A DNA stretch of 64,000 bases from Tenodera sinensis. Its lineage: Eukaryota > Arthropoda > Insecta > Mantodea > Mantidae. The notes beneath the pieces were generated by a model, which worked only from the letters and a program-made list of their open reading frames with translations, was not told the DNA's origin and did not search any database. Both the position numbers and the translations under genes were made by a program. Location: the NCBI GenBank assembly GCA_030765045.1, contig CM060974.1, positions 49,414,839 through 49,478,838 on the forward strand, given 5' to 3'. This document shows, piece by piece, positions 31,890 through 43,539 of this stretch (positions are counted from its first letter, which is position 1; each line of letters begins with the position of its first letter).

Positions 31890-32139
31890 ATTTTTTTTGT
31901 TGTAATTAACGTTCTACACCATTGTGTCATGTCGGACGGTGAATGAATGAAATGGGTGAAATGATGCTCAAATGAGCCCTAGGTCCATGGAGCTTTAACT
32001 TATCCAATATCTGTGTTCTCAGGATAAGGGAAAACCTTGGAAAAAACCTTACCCGGATAACTTACCCTAAGTGAGATTCGAACTCGGGACCTCTTGAACG
32101 TGAGGCAGACATGCTAATCATCATGCTACCGAGGCGGGT
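31890..32139 (-). repeat. tRNA-derived SINE (family S3), TSD GGAGAGGTCA
   Basis: Minus strand starts CCCGCCTCGGTAGCATGATG, with A box TAGCATGATGATTAGCATG and B box GAGTTCGAATCTC, and ends CGTTAATTACAAC with an A tract. A 10-bp GGAGAGGTCA flanks it (31880-31889 and 32140-32149). Same family at 45682-45927 and 47969-48212. Confidence 0.9.
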
Positions 32140-32372
32140 GGAGAGGTCAGACAGACTAACATGTAATAGTGACAAAAAATAATTCCCCTTTCCTTTGCTT
32201 CCATGGCAATGTTGCCATTATTTTTGTTACACCCCAAATACAAATGGCTTTAAAGTTTATCCCATACTCGAGAACAGAATAGCGGCCTCTCAATCTGTTT
32301 TGGGCATATATTTGTTTTCGAAAAACAAATATAAGTAAATAACTATCACAGTACATTGTACCTTTGTGAAAT

Positions 32373-33047
32373 ATGAAAGCTACTATCCAAATCCAAAAAA
32401 CAATGGAAGAACAAGATAAATCAGAAATAGTTAAAATTGAAGTATGGAAAAGTAACTACCACTATAGAATTTACAGTATCTACAATCCTCCAGACAATAC
32501 ACTAGATCTAAATTCTATTCCCATAGAACCCAAAAGTATTTTAATAGGTGATTTTAAAGCACACTCCCCTAGGTGGGGCTACAGAGATATAAATTCAGCA
32601 GGAAGAGTCATAGAAGATCTATTAAACGCATCAACAATGTAATTAATATTTAATCTAAATGATCCACCCACTTACCTTCATTATAATGGTTCAGGTATAA
32701 ATCCTGATCTTCTGATGGTGTCATCTGACATAATTGACAATACAAAAAGAGAAATAATAGAAGACCCAGGTTCAGGCCACAGAATCACCATAAACTCCAT
32801 AAGAGGTCTAATAAATAAAAGTAAGAAACCAAAAATTAAAACTTCTTGGAATTTTAAAATAGCAGATTGGTCCAGTTTCCAAAATGAGATAGAAGGGAAG
32901 TGTAATATACTGTTAGAATCAGAGTTCAAGTCAACAGATGAAATGAATAAAAAAATTTGTGAAATATTATTGACAGCAGCCAAAACACATATCCCCAAAG
33001 GAAAGTTAAATATAGCTACTTTTGGTCTCCATCTTTATCTAAGTTAA
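32373..33047 (+). pseudogene. LINE B endonuclease domain fragment
   Basis: The C-terminal half of an APE-type endonuclease. SILIGDFKAHSPRWGY is the conserved GDFNAHxxxWG block, with Asn changed to Lys. PDLLMVSSD and GSGHRITI correspond to the later Asp and SDH-type catalytic blocks; the Asp is replaced by Gly. A stop at 32640 separates two frames. Not functional. Confidence 0.8.
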
Positions 33048-33190
33048 AACACGTAAGAAATATAGCAAGAATCAAAGCCGAAAGAAGCAAGTGTCCAGAA
33101 GATGTACAAAACTGGAGAAGAAAAGCAGCCATTTTTAAGAAAGAATTAATTACAGTAAAGAGGACCAGTTTCACAAATTTTGTAGAACAT

Positions 33191-34450
33191 ATGGACTATA
33201 GGAAAGATGGAAATAAAATATACAAATTCCTTAATAAAACAAAATTATCAAAAAATACAACTGAACCATTAAAACATAATAACAAAAGCTTAACTACAGA
33301 TAGGGAAATAGCAGAATCCCTTAACAAGTTTTATGCTCAGTCACAAAGAATACCCCAAGCGTATAAAAAACAAGATAAGGCTATCCAAAAAACTATCAGA
33401 GAAACTAATAAGCCAAAAGGTATACGAAATGATATTTTTATTCAGGATTTTAACGAAACAGAACTGGATTTAGCAATAGAACAATTACAGAACAAAAAAT
33501 CTCCAGGACCTGACAAGATCCACCCAGAGTTTATTAAACACCTTGGCAGGAAAGGAAAAGAAATCCTACTTAAACTATATAACACGTGTTGGAGAATGAC
33601 TGTACCTTCCAACTGGAAAAAAGCCATTATCATCCCGATTTTAAAGAAAAACAAACCTTCAAACAATATTAATAGTTTCACACCAATATCTTTGACCAGT
33701 GTTATTGCAAAAGTGATGGAAAGAATGGTGGCATCTAGACTTAAATGGTACCTAGAATATTACAACTTAATTAATAGTTCACAGGCCAGCTTCAGACAGA
33801 ATCATAGTACAAATCAAAATGTACTCCTACTAAGCCAAGACATCAAGGAAGCTTTCAACAGAAAGCAGGACACCTTACCAGTATTCATTGATTTTAAATC
33901 AGCATATGACTCAGTCTGGAGAAACAAATTAATCGAGAAGTTGCAATCAATAGGTGTGAAAAATAACATGCTTAAATGGATAACTCAGTTTATTTCACAA
34001 AGATTTTGTGCCACAAAATATAATACATACATTTCCAAATATAAACAAACACACCGAGGACTTCCACAAGGTGCTCTTCTGAGCACAACACTCTTTAACA
34101 TATATAAATGACCTTCCATCAATAATAAAAACTTTAGAAACCAAAATTGCTTTATTTGCTGACGATGTAGTCATTTGGACTTCAGGCTCTCCATAAAAAC
34201 CTGAATTAATTAAAGACAGAATAGAAACAGCCCTAAACAAAGTACATGAATGGAGCTCCAAAAACCTCATGACTATCAATGTGGAAAAAACAAATTATGA
34301 ATTATTTAAACTAAAATACAAACCAGTTAATATTAACATAAATTATAATGGTAAACCACTCAAAGCAGTTGATGATGCCAAATACTTAGGCATCACTTTC
34401 GACAGAAAGCTAAGTTGGAAAAAACATAACAAACATCTCAGAAAAGGTTG
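33191..34450 (+). pseudogene. LINE B reverse transcriptase
   Basis: Reverse transcriptase with KSPGPDKIHPEFIK, NWKKAIIIPILKKNKP, SLTSVIAKVMERM, FIDFKSAYDSVW and GLPQGALLSTTLFNIY. A frameshift at about 34108 moves the INDLP block and the FADDVVIW catalytic box into another frame, a stop occurs at 34193, and another shift at about 34435 precedes the thumb (AKYLGITFDRKLSW). Otherwise well preserved. Confidence 0.9.
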
Positions 34451-34585
34451 AAAAGAAACTGCAAATCCTGAAAAGGTTAGCTGGTGCTAAATGGGGCTGC
34501 TCAAGGAGAGTCCTTAACACAACATACAAAATGTATGTTAAACCAAACCTCTTGTACTGTTCTGAAGCTTTAATAACAGCAGCAA

Positions 34586-35446
34586 ATGCTTGAACAAATA
34601 CAAAATCAGGCTCTTCGCCTAATCACTGGAGCAGTTAAATCCACACCTATTAATGAAATGCTTGCCTTAACACGGACCCCATCAATAACAACAAAAATAG
34701 AAGAACAAGCATTGCTCCAACACGAGAAAATGTTAAGACTGCCAAACTCTAAATGGACAGAAGAGATTCTCCCCCCTTTAATCCTTAAAACTCATATTAG
34801 TTTCCTAGAAAAGGTAACACAGATTAAATCCAAACTGAACATTCCTAACACCAGAGAAAATCTACTTATAGGAGAAAATCCAATGGAATTATTGCAACCT
34901 ACCTTCAATTTGGAATTAATAGAAGAAATAAGTAAATCAGACACACCAAAAGAAATACAAAAACTTCTAGCTCTGGAAACAATCAATACTAGATATCCCA
35001 CAGAAGAATGGCTGCACATATATACTGATGGATGCTCCAAGGAAAACCTTACTGGAGCCGGAGTTACGTGTTCACATTTTTCCTTTTGTTATTCTGTTGG
35101 CAGAGACACAACAAATTATGATGGAGAAATAGAGTCTATATACATTGCTCTCCGACAATTATTAAATCTTCCCTTAAATAAATTTAACAAGTCAGTAATT
35201 CTTTCATATTCTAAAGCTGCAATTCAGGGAATATGTTCAAATACTACAAAGAAGTCAACAAAAATTAGAGAATGCTACAAAATGTTAACACAACTCCAAA
35301 AAATTAATAAGACTGTTCAGCTCCAATGGATTCCAGCACACTGTGGAGTCATGGGGAATGAAGCTGCAGACTCACTTGCAAAGAAAGGCACAACAATAAA
35401 ACAAAAGTCTAAATTCAATTTCTCATATTCCTCAATAAAACGCTAG
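34586..35446 (+). pseudogene. LINE B RNase H domain
   Basis: After a frameshift near 34585 the frame covers the RT-RNase H connector and an RNase H domain: HIYTDGCSKENLTGAG (first Asp), YDGEIESIYIAL (Glu), SYSKAAIQ (normally SDS; the Asp is Tyr here), and QWIPAHCGVMGNEAADSLAKKG. Loss of the SDS aspartate would inactivate it. Stop at 35444. Confidence 0.88.
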
Positions 35447-35455
35447 ATCATTAAA

Positions 35456-35816
35456 AAATTTTCTCATTCATACCTACAAGAAATAGAAACAAATGCCAAA
35501 GATAAAAAATGGATTACACTACTTTCCAACCCAGATATAATCCCCCAGAGACCACGGATCTTAATGCTTCACAGGTCTTCAAGTGGTCTTCGTTCATTTC
35601 TGCTGGATCGTTACACAGGACACATATTGGTGAGGCTGAGATACCTATTCTGTAGAGATGACTTGCTAAGCAGTCGTGATTTGTCAATAGTCGGAAGGTT
35701 GCAACCGCTGTTTTCCGTGGTCTCTGGGGGATTATATCTGGGTTGGAAAGTAGTGTAATCCATTTTTTATCTTTGGCATTTGTTTCTATTTCTTGTAGGT
35801 ATGAATGAGAAAATTT
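35456..35816. repeat. Inverted duplication near LINE B 3' end
   Basis: Arms 35456-35558 and 35714-35816 (103 bp each) are reverse complements. The spacer is the reverse complement of the normal downstream LINE B sequence, as shown by comparison with the intact order at 37445-37751. About 60 bp of the expected C-terminal coding sequence is missing before the tail. Confidence 0.9.
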
Positions 35817-35878
35817 GCATCTTGAAATTTGAGATGCAAGGCACTAGAAAACAACAACAACAACATTGTACCTTTGTG

Positions 35879-36290
35879 TAAAAAGATATAATAGTAAGTG
35901 TGATATTATTCAGGTCTTATAATCCCAATTCACTAGCATTTCAGGGTTCGCAATAGACTTTGTGTTTTTAATATATTTTCCTTGGACGCCAGTAGTAGTG
36001 CTGTATCAAGATTGGTGGCAGCTTTAATCTAAACTGTAATAATAAACAACCAACCTGAGTTTTAGATCATTTCTCTTGTGAATCTTATGATAATTTGTTC
36101 AAGCATATTTTCAGATAACCATAACTTGTGTATTCTCCAGGTAAATACCAATAATAGTACAAATGTAAAATCAAATGGCTACACATAAGAGTTCTCGAAA
36201 GTTGAATTTATTAGACTAAACCATTTTCATGCCAGATAGATTTTAATGATAATATTGATATAAACTTGTTACTCCTAAACTAAGTGGGGT
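35879..36290. other. No recognised feature
   Basis: AT-rich DNA between LINE B and a Penelope-like tail fragment. Confidence 0.4.
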
Positions 36291-36294
36291 TACT

Positions 36295-36440
36295 AGTAAT
36301 CAAGGCTTCACGGGTGATCAGCTGTGTGAAATTTAGAAACATTGAGCTTTTGGCCATTGTAGACTCCATAGCCTTCATCAGAAGGTTACTACTGATAGAT
36401 GTGACAAAACAGAGAGAGGAGGCATGACATGGTCTAGAAC
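36295..36440 (-). mobile_element. Penelope-like 3' terminal fragment
   Basis: On the minus strand CTGATGAAGGCTATGGAGTC, then CAATGGCCAAAAGCTC reproduces the CTGANGA ... C(G)AAA signature that follows Penelope-like ORFs. ATCAAGGCTTCACGGGTGATC near 36300 resembles the AAGGCTTTCACGGCC end motif. Confidence 0.5.
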
Positions 36441-36459
36441 AGGGGTGGTAAAATTCAAA

Positions 36460-36700
36460 GCTTTGAGATGCAGGAGAATCCAGAGATGTGTCCTTTATGT
36501 AATAAAACATATGGCACATAATGTTGGAATGTGAGAAAACGAAGATTCTCAGGAAAAAAAAAATTGGAGAAAAAAGGAATGGTTAAATTTACTGGAAGAA
36601 GTTCAAGCAAAGATGCTTTTGAGTGTAAAATTGAGAAACATAATAGAAATAGGAAACTTTCTAGACAGAATAAGAGACAAATGTAAGACTTAAAGCTTTT
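36460..36700 (+). pseudogene. Non-LTR element C-terminal fragment
   Basis: MCPLCNKTYGT followed, after a frame change, by MLECEKTKILRKK resembles the CPLC...H...LEC zinc knuckle that ends LINE ORF2 proteins. Short and decayed; family unknown. Confidence 0.45.
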
Positions 36701-37430
36701 ATGATGAGCATTATTATTTATGGCTTTATGGTTGATCACCCATAATCAAAAGACAACTGAATGATAAAAATTAACAAAATTAGAAAGCCCCATAAATTTG
36801 ATTTACATGCTCTCAAAAATAACCACCCAAGCTATGAAAGAATGACACAATGAACATGCTTAAACATCCTTTTTCAGTTCTTAATATCTACTGGTTCTTA
36901 GTAAATGAAAATAAAGTGTCTCTAGTGAGGATAGTGTACATAATTTAGGTTTAAGAAACATTCAAATTATCTAGTACAGTGTCTAGTCAAACTAATCAAT
37001 CTATCATTCAACACCTGTATGATACCTGATATACATAAAAAGCAAATATAATACTGATTTTTAAATGTGGTGGTACAAAAGACCCTAATAATTTTTCATG
37101 CTTTTTAATATATCAAACATCATGAAAAGACAATGAGCACTACATTATTGTCGTTCACTAGGAACCTGAAAAATAAATGAATGATGGTGCATGTGTAATT
37201 TTTATAATTTTGCTGAATGTATCATCAATTCTGTTATTCAAAACGCAACATTTAAGAGGTTTGAAGTTTTCAGACATAAAACTGACCTCGCAGGAAATAG
37301 GTTTGTGTATTTTTGGTGAATGTTCCTTATGAGTAGCTGTGTGTACAAAGTTGAAAGTTGAATCAGTCTTGAAAATTTCAATTCTACAGCTAGACTCAGC
37401 ATTATTTTGTTTCTCTGAGTCAGTGCTCTT
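36701..37430. other. No recognised feature
   Basis: AT-rich DNA with no credible exon or repeat. Confidence 0.4.
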
Positions 37431-37444
37431 ACTATTCAATGTGC

Positions 37445-37751
37445 AAATGCCAAAGATAAAAAATGGATTACACTACTTTCCAACCCAGATATAATCCCCC
37501 AGAGACCAAGGAAAACAGCAGTTGCAGCCTTCCAACTATTGACAAATCACAACTGCTTAGCAAGTCATCTCTACAGAATAGGTATCTCAGCCTCACCAAT
37601 ATGTGTCCTGTGTAACGACCCAGCAGGAATGAACGAAGACTACTTGAAGACCTGTGAAGCATTAAGATCAGAAGAAACTACAGTTCAAAAGTATTGGAAA
37701 GCACGAATGCTAATGGCTTCATTGCCAGATGCAAGGAACTAGAAAACAACA
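37445..37751 (+). mobile_element. LINE B fragment, 5'-truncated, 14-bp TSD
   Basis: The last 300 bp of LINE B, in normal order: KTAVAAFQLLTNHNCLASHL, CVLCNDPAGMNEDYLKTC, then YWKARMLMASLPDARN and stop, with tail CTAGAAAACAACA. ACTATTCAATGTGC flanks it (37431-37444 and 37752-37765). Confidence 0.93.
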
Positions 37752-38321
37752 ACTATTCAATGTGCTATAGCAAGATGCCAATAGAAGTATTAAACCTTCT
37801 CATTTGATTTAGGTATTGCAGTAAACAAAGTTAATATCAAATACAAGGATATCATACCTCCAAGGTAACTTACAATGTTATAGATGCTTTAAGTTAACCA
37901 CTATTGTACGAGTAGTTAATAGTTCAGCTTATTTCCTGTACAAGGCTAGTATAGAAGAATATAATACCAAAACATGAATTAACCTTATAGTCAACATTGC
38001 AAGCTGCCTTTGGGGTATGTCTAATATTTCAGATTGCCTTAAAGCTTTTAACACTAGATGAGAAGGTTTAATGCTGGTACATGCGTCTCAATATGATATT
38101 TAGAGTTGTAATAGCATTGGCATGAATGGGTAAAGATCCATGGTTCAAGTCTGAATATCACTTTGAACTTTCCAGTTGTGATCCAATTTTTCATAAAGTT
38201 GGGTTTATCTGTGAGAGGACAGTGGAGGGTGTTTGTAATTTGAACAGTGGCCAATGGATTGAATGAAACTTACAGTTAGGATTTTGAATATCTAATGTAT
38301 ACATTACATGTTTCTCCACAG

Positions 38322-38814
38322 GCTTGATAATAGAATTAAGAACAGCACCAACAGTTGTAAAATGGATACCAGAATAGAAATCAAAGAAGAGGATACTCTC
38401 TCAGATGACTTAGCCTCACAGCATGACAACAAGATTAAGATGGAGACAAACAGTGATGGTGTGCTTCTGGACGATGATGGTTGTGAGATGGCCATGAAGA
38501 CAAAACTTAAACTTGAGAATTCCTTTTCAGACCTTTGTTCACAGAAAGAGAGGGAATATTTTACCAAGCAGGTTAACTTTGAAGTTGTTACATGCAGCAG
38601 CAACAGCTGTGAGACAGTTACTCAAACAAAAATTGAGGAACAGTCTCTGGAATCAGAGTTTTGTTCACAGAAAGAGAGAGAATTTCTTTCAAAAGACTCT
38701 TTAATCCAGCTTAAGAAATACAGCAGTGATCATGAACTGGATAACAAAATTGAAATTAAGGAAGAACCTTGCTGGGGGGAAAGAGCAGCTTCATTTGTTT
38801 GTGATGACATTAAG
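38322..38814 (+). CDS. C2H2 zinc-finger gene, N-terminal coding exon
   Basis: Bounded by a TTTCTCCACAG acceptor and an AAG|GTAAGT donor. The likely start is ATG 38362 (AAAATGG context), giving 151 codons in phase 0, though the frame is open back to the acceptor so an upstream start is possible. The protein is acidic and repeats a module ending in IEIKEE (RIEIKEED, KLKLEN, TKIEEQ, KIEIKEEP) alternating with CSQKERE. IKEE-type motifs are sumoylation-like (psi-K-x-E) and typical of N-termini of insect zinc-finger proteins. No KRAB or ZAD domain seen. Confidence 0.82.
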
Positions 38815-39329
38815 GTAAGTTTTGTAGTAGAAATCTACTGTTAAAACGTTTATTATGCTCCAGACAAAATATTTGTAATTGGCAATGCAAAATGATTAAG
38901 GACAAGAGATAGTTTATGCATGTGTACAGTGTTTAATGCATGGTATATTTAAAGGGTCAGGGACAAAGTCATAGAATGTTGGCTTGGGGAAATATTTTAC
39001 CATTGCCACTTTAAAAGAAAGGTGCTTATGTTACATAAAAGCACTGGCGGGCGGTTCGCGAGGTGTATTAGGTGAAGTAACTAAGTAATTACACAAATTG
39101 TGAACCTGGCTTGGTTACTTTGTTACTCTATACAAGGACTAGTTTCACCTAAAGCGACATCACGGACCACTACTGAATTAAAGTAAGCTTACCTTAAAGC
39201 ATTTGAGGTGGTACTCCTCCCTCTTTTGCTTTAGCAAGTAAGACTAATCTGCCAAGTGATGTCTGGAGATGACCCATCCATCTGCGATGGTAAATGTGTC
39301 CCAGAAATTCAGTGGTGGCCCATTAAGTT

Positions 39330-40925
39330 TAATTGTCATTACAGACTAAAGTTTTCACCAGCAATTTTGATTCTACAAGTAATGATGAAGCCTTGTTCAC
39401 ATATAGCAGTTGACAGACACTGAATGGACTTTCCATATTCATTTTTCCAGAATAGGCAAAGTATTTAAGGTTGGAGAGCCTGACTTGTACTCTTGCAGAA
39501 TCACTATCCAAACCAAGCAACTCGACTGCTTTATATATGTCGGAGTTACCGTACAGACCACTTTTATCACTAGTTTTATTTTCTTCAAAAACTAAGAAAC
39601 TCTTTGTCACTTAACTTGAAGGAAACCTTTCATACTCATTAATTAAACCTTGAATAATTTGTCCTCTTATTTTGTCAAAATCACTGTTTTCACCTTTCTC
39701 AGTTAAAGTTTTTTAAAGCAGTGCCAATTTACAACAATGTCTCCATAATTCACAGCTTTCAGTTACTAAGTTTTGGAACTTCATGTTACAATAAAACTCA
39801 TTGAAAATTGCCCCAAAAAATATTTTTCTCACTAGAAATCTAATGAATATGAAGCAGCTTTTTAATTTTCAGATAACATATGATGCCTGTAGCCACCGTA
39901 ATGTTTTTAAGTTTTGCAGCTGTATGTGGTTTATTAAAAATTTTGTAAAGTTCATCCAGCAAGCATTGAAATTTATACACAGCATTGACGTCACTGAAAA
40001 CTTGTCCAGAAACAAGGTCCATCCTATGAGCCATACAGTGTACAGCTATGGAATAATAATTGAGCATATTAGGAGAGCAGAATATTTACGTCATGTTGCA
40101 GCACACTTTACACAAGTCTATATTTCTAACATGCAGCTGAGTTTATTAATAGTCTGTGTTCCTATGTTATCATCTGTCTGACACAAATAGGCTGTGTCTT
40201 GAATCACAACTGGCATTAGCACAAATACTCGCTAATACAAATGCGAGTAGTGGTTTAAGATGTAGCCTATTTGTGTGTCTGACAGATGAAAACCTATGGA
40301 ACACAGACTATAAATAAACCCAGTGCATGTTGGAAATACAGACTTGTGTAAACTATGCTTTAACAGGAAATGAAACTTACAAATATTCTGCTCTCCTAAT
40401 GTACTCAATCACTCTTTCCATGGCTATACACTGGATACATGGGGATGTGTTTCTCCTAATTGTAGCTGTAGCCCCTTGTTCACCAGTAAACACTGCTGCT
40501 ACTTTTGAACTAAATCCTACAAGCCCTTGGTTAAGCATTTCCATACTTATGTCATCTTCCGAGAAAGCTTGGATAATTTTTTCTTCAAGGGACTTTGCAT
40601 TGATATTATCCACTGGTCATTGTTTATAAAAACAGCAGCCTATGTTATTTTGCTTGTTCACATGTCACATAAAATCAGGTGTTTTTCAGAAAACCTATCA
40701 TTTGATTCATCCACAGAAGTGGAGAATAAGTCAGTTGGTTGAAAAAGAATTAACCAAGTTTAAAAGTAATTGTGCAGCAATATAATTAGTTATTGTTACT
40801 GCAGTCTTAGTTGCATGAAGATGTGTTCCCATATCCATTTCATTTGCAATTTGTGACTGTATAAGTTTTGGATGGTCGTATAAGTTTTGGATGGTCAGAA
40901 AGCTCCACTCCTTTTTGGCAGCCAT
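39330..40925 (-). pseudogene. hAT-type (ZMYM/DUF4371-like) transposase remnant
   Basis: Minus-strand fragments in several frames: AAKKEWSFLTIQN (40925), DISMEMLNQGLVGFSS, AVFTGEQGATATIRRN (GF-SDGA-VMTG block, about 40470), VHCMAHRMDLVS (about 40040), FQCLLDELYKIFNKPHT, and a further frame to 39330. The order matches hAT-family transposases of the type with GFGSDGAxxMTG and HCxAHRLxL. Two insertions or rearrangements cut it: an inverted repeat at 40036-40434 and a foldback at 40944-41507. It lies antisense in intron 1 of the zinc-finger gene. Confidence 0.65.
40036..40434. repeat. Imperfect inverted repeat within the hAT remnant
   Basis: Arms about 40036-40215 and 40240-40434, roughly 75-80% alike, both containing ATTAGGAGAGCAGAATATTT and AGTCTGTGTTCC-like blocks. 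The outer arm ends include hAT coding sequence, so this may be an inverted duplication rather than a clean insertion. Confidence 0.6.
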
Positions 40926-40943
40926 ATAAACTGATCATAATAC

Positions 40944-41507
40944 AAAATATGATTTGAAGCTTTCCTGGCGACAAACATATTCAAGATGCTCTCGGGCTTC
41001 GAGCCAGACGTAGTGATGAAAAGACATCAATGTTTCAGGAGTGTACATCTCTCCCATCTTCAGGATGAATGACTAGCAAGAGTGAATGGACCAGTATATG
41101 TACTGTCAGCCAGTGCGTACCGAGTAGAAAACACCCAGTCTAGTGTGGAGATGGTTTACCGCTCCATTGGAATCTGTGTTTTCTGAGTCGGTCAATTTCC
41201 AAGTTTAAGGCTGGTTTCCACGATGGACTAAACTGCAATCCAGCATCCCGAATTTAGTCCATCCTGGAAACCAGCCTTAAAATTGGAAATCGACCGACTC
41301 AGAAAACACAGATTCCAACGGAGCGGTGAACCATCTCCACACTAGACTGGGTGTTTTCTACTCGGTACGTGCTGGCTGACAGTACACATACTGGTCCCTT
41401 CACTCTTGCTAGTCATTCATCCTGAAGATGGGAGAGATGTACACTCCTGAAACGTCCATATCTTTTCATCACTACACCTGGCTCGAAGCCCGAGAGCATC
41501 TTGAATA
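40944..41507. mobile_element. 564-bp Penelope-type foldback, 12-bp TSD
   Basis: Arms 40976-41232 and 41253-41509 (257 bp each, a few mismatches) surround a 20-nt loop. TGATCATAATAC flanks it (40932-40943 and 41508-41519). CTGAAGATGGGAGAGATG followed by CTCCTGAAACGTC repeats the CTGAAGA-stem-GAAAC signature of the Penelope termini, and GAAGCTTTCCTGGCGAC resembles the outer end motif. Confidence 0.8.
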
Positions 41508-41519
41508 TGATCATAATAC

Positions 41520-42740
41520 CTTAATGGTTACATCTAACGTTTTCCTTCTGATTTTTTAAGTATCACTCACAATCAGTTATTGAATATGTTTCTAGGATCT
41601 GCTATTTACTAATTTTTCCTGCTACACACAATCCAAATGAATAACACTTTTTTCTTGTTTCTATGTGGCATGAAGGTTGTTCTTATTCTTCTTTGCTATA
41701 CTGTCTCCTGACCAAACTAAATCACTAGATGAAGTTCTAATTGTTTTGCACACTTGCTGAGAATGTTAAATGCAAACCCTGCACAGCATCACATCTTTTT
41801 CATTAGTAGTAGTAAATATTGTGGATGATTCTTCTACCACAATGTTGAAATGTTATTGCCTATTGTACTGTTAATCTTTGACGACATAGGTTGACTTTTG
41901 TCAAGCCTTGAAACTTTATTTCTGTGTCCATGAACAGGTAAATACTCCACTTTCGTGATTGCATCATCACTTCTAGCCCTTTTACTTTTGTTTTCCCCCA
42001 TATTTGTATTTATCGAATGTTGTCATACTACCAAATCTGATGGTGTACCTGTATTAACATTATCACATTTGAACAACTGGGTAATTAATCCATGTTTGTA
42101 CATTTCATATTGCTTTCATTTTCAGTGTTTGCTCATCTGCTTCACCAGATAGACTGAAAATAATCATTTACATGCCACATTGATGCACAGGAGAAGGTCT
42201 TCCTAATTGACGCCATAACCCTGCACAAACTAACAATGCTTCTATAACAGATAGATCAATCCATTGATAAAGTCTAACAATCAGTGTTAAGAGACAAACA
42301 AAATACTGAAAATTATAAAAGTGTCATTTTTAAATATTGGGGGGAAAAAATTAAATACCGAAATTCTCGTAAACTTTATGTACAAGCTGAATCTTTGTTC
42401 ATACATTGTACAAAAAAGTGAGTTCTTGTATGTATGGCTACCCTGATTTACAGTTTCTTTCACTACCAGCCCAGGCACTTTCCTTTGCAAACAACAATGA
42501 AATACAAATTCAATACTTCTAATCGATTACTGCTGATATTTTAATTTATATACATAATGTTTAATGCTTTATTTTTAGTCATCTAATGAACAAATATTCT
42601 TGAAATGGAAATATTTTAGTAATGTTTCACTGTTTGTCTCTTTATAAAAAACCACCCTGGGATATTTTAATGGGAGGAAATTCTTGGCATAAAATTGGTG
42701 GGGGTAATCCTATGCCCCCTGAAACTTAACTCACTGGTCC
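41520..42740. other. Intron DNA, possible hAT N-terminal debris
   Basis: A minus-strand stretch near 41880-42010 reads KSKRARSDDAITKVEYLPV, plausibly the upstream part of the hAT remnant. Nothing else recognised. Confidence 0.3.
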
Positions 42741-42741
42741 A

Positions 42742-43538
42742 CAAAAAATCTGATGTGTTGCACTCACATGACCTTCTCTACTCTTGTACTAACTATTCTT
42801 ACAAACTCTTATTCCTAAATCTTCATGTTAGTTTAGATAAATATTTGTACAAATTATCTTAATTTATTGTAGGTGCAAGGAGAATATGGGAATACACTAT
42901 GCTTTGAGCGACAGTCAAATGTTTTAAAGCATTCAAAGATGGTTCTCGTTGCATGGTTAACATATGAAAAATGAATAACAATGTTCCATTTGACAGAAGT
43001 ATAACTTCTCCAAAACTCACACATAACAAGGAATATATATAAATTTAAGTTTAACAAGATATACATTTTTTGTATAATAAGATTTGATCTATCTCTAATG
43101 GCATACCAGTTATGCAAAAGTCATCCAGAGCAACTAGGACTACATGGGCTATAACCAGAAAATTCAAGATATACATTTCCTGTGCCATAAAAATGTCTCA
43201 AACATGTCATTTTAATCAAAATCGTTGGAACCATTTTCAAGAAAATCAGTATTTGCAAAAAAGTTTTGCATGTAAAGGATAGTTTAGAGTGGAGGAATTT
43301 TCTTCAAAATCGTGTGGCATCCTTGAAATACATTAAACTTAAGTACTAACTTTGGCTTTTAACTGACTTCATTTTTGAGTTATGTTGTGCATGGACTGAC
43401 ACACACACACACCCACATGGATCTTTTTCTAGATTCAGGGGGCCTCAAAACATAATTCCCAGTGAAATCTCGACATTGAATTTTTGGGTGGAATGCAGTA
43501 CTTCCTCTACTTTACTATACGTAGTAGAGAAAGTAAAA
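42742..43538 (+). repeat. CA-core dispersed repeat, copy g (full length)
   Basis: Begins AAATCTGATGTGTTGCACTC and ends TACGTAGTAGAGAAAGTAAAA. CA core about seven units, then CCCACATGG. Confidence 0.85.
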
Positions 43539-43539
43539 A

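Larger units (their letters stand above)
32369..35862 (+). mobile_element. LINE family B insertion, 16-bp TSD
   Basis: ACATTGTACCTTTGTG is repeated exactly at 32353-32368 and 35863-35878. The 3' end is CTAGAAAACAACAACAAC. The copy is 5'-truncated inside the endonuclease domain. Its 3' part contains an inverted duplication (35456-35816). Family B shares domain order with family A but is clearly diverged in protein and has a different 3' end. Confidence 0.95.

Noticed and set aside
32082..32139. tRNA gene on the minus strand
   Set aside because: Same reason: it is the head of SINE family S3, found three times with target duplications.
38095..38225. tRNA-like SINE before the zinc-finger exon
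   Set aside because: Only a weak B-box-like GGTTCAAGTCT is visible; no A box at the right distance.
39050..39180. Hairpin around TTAGGTGAA / TTTCACCTAA
   Set aside because: Arms are short and gapped; not clearly above chance in AT-rich DNA.
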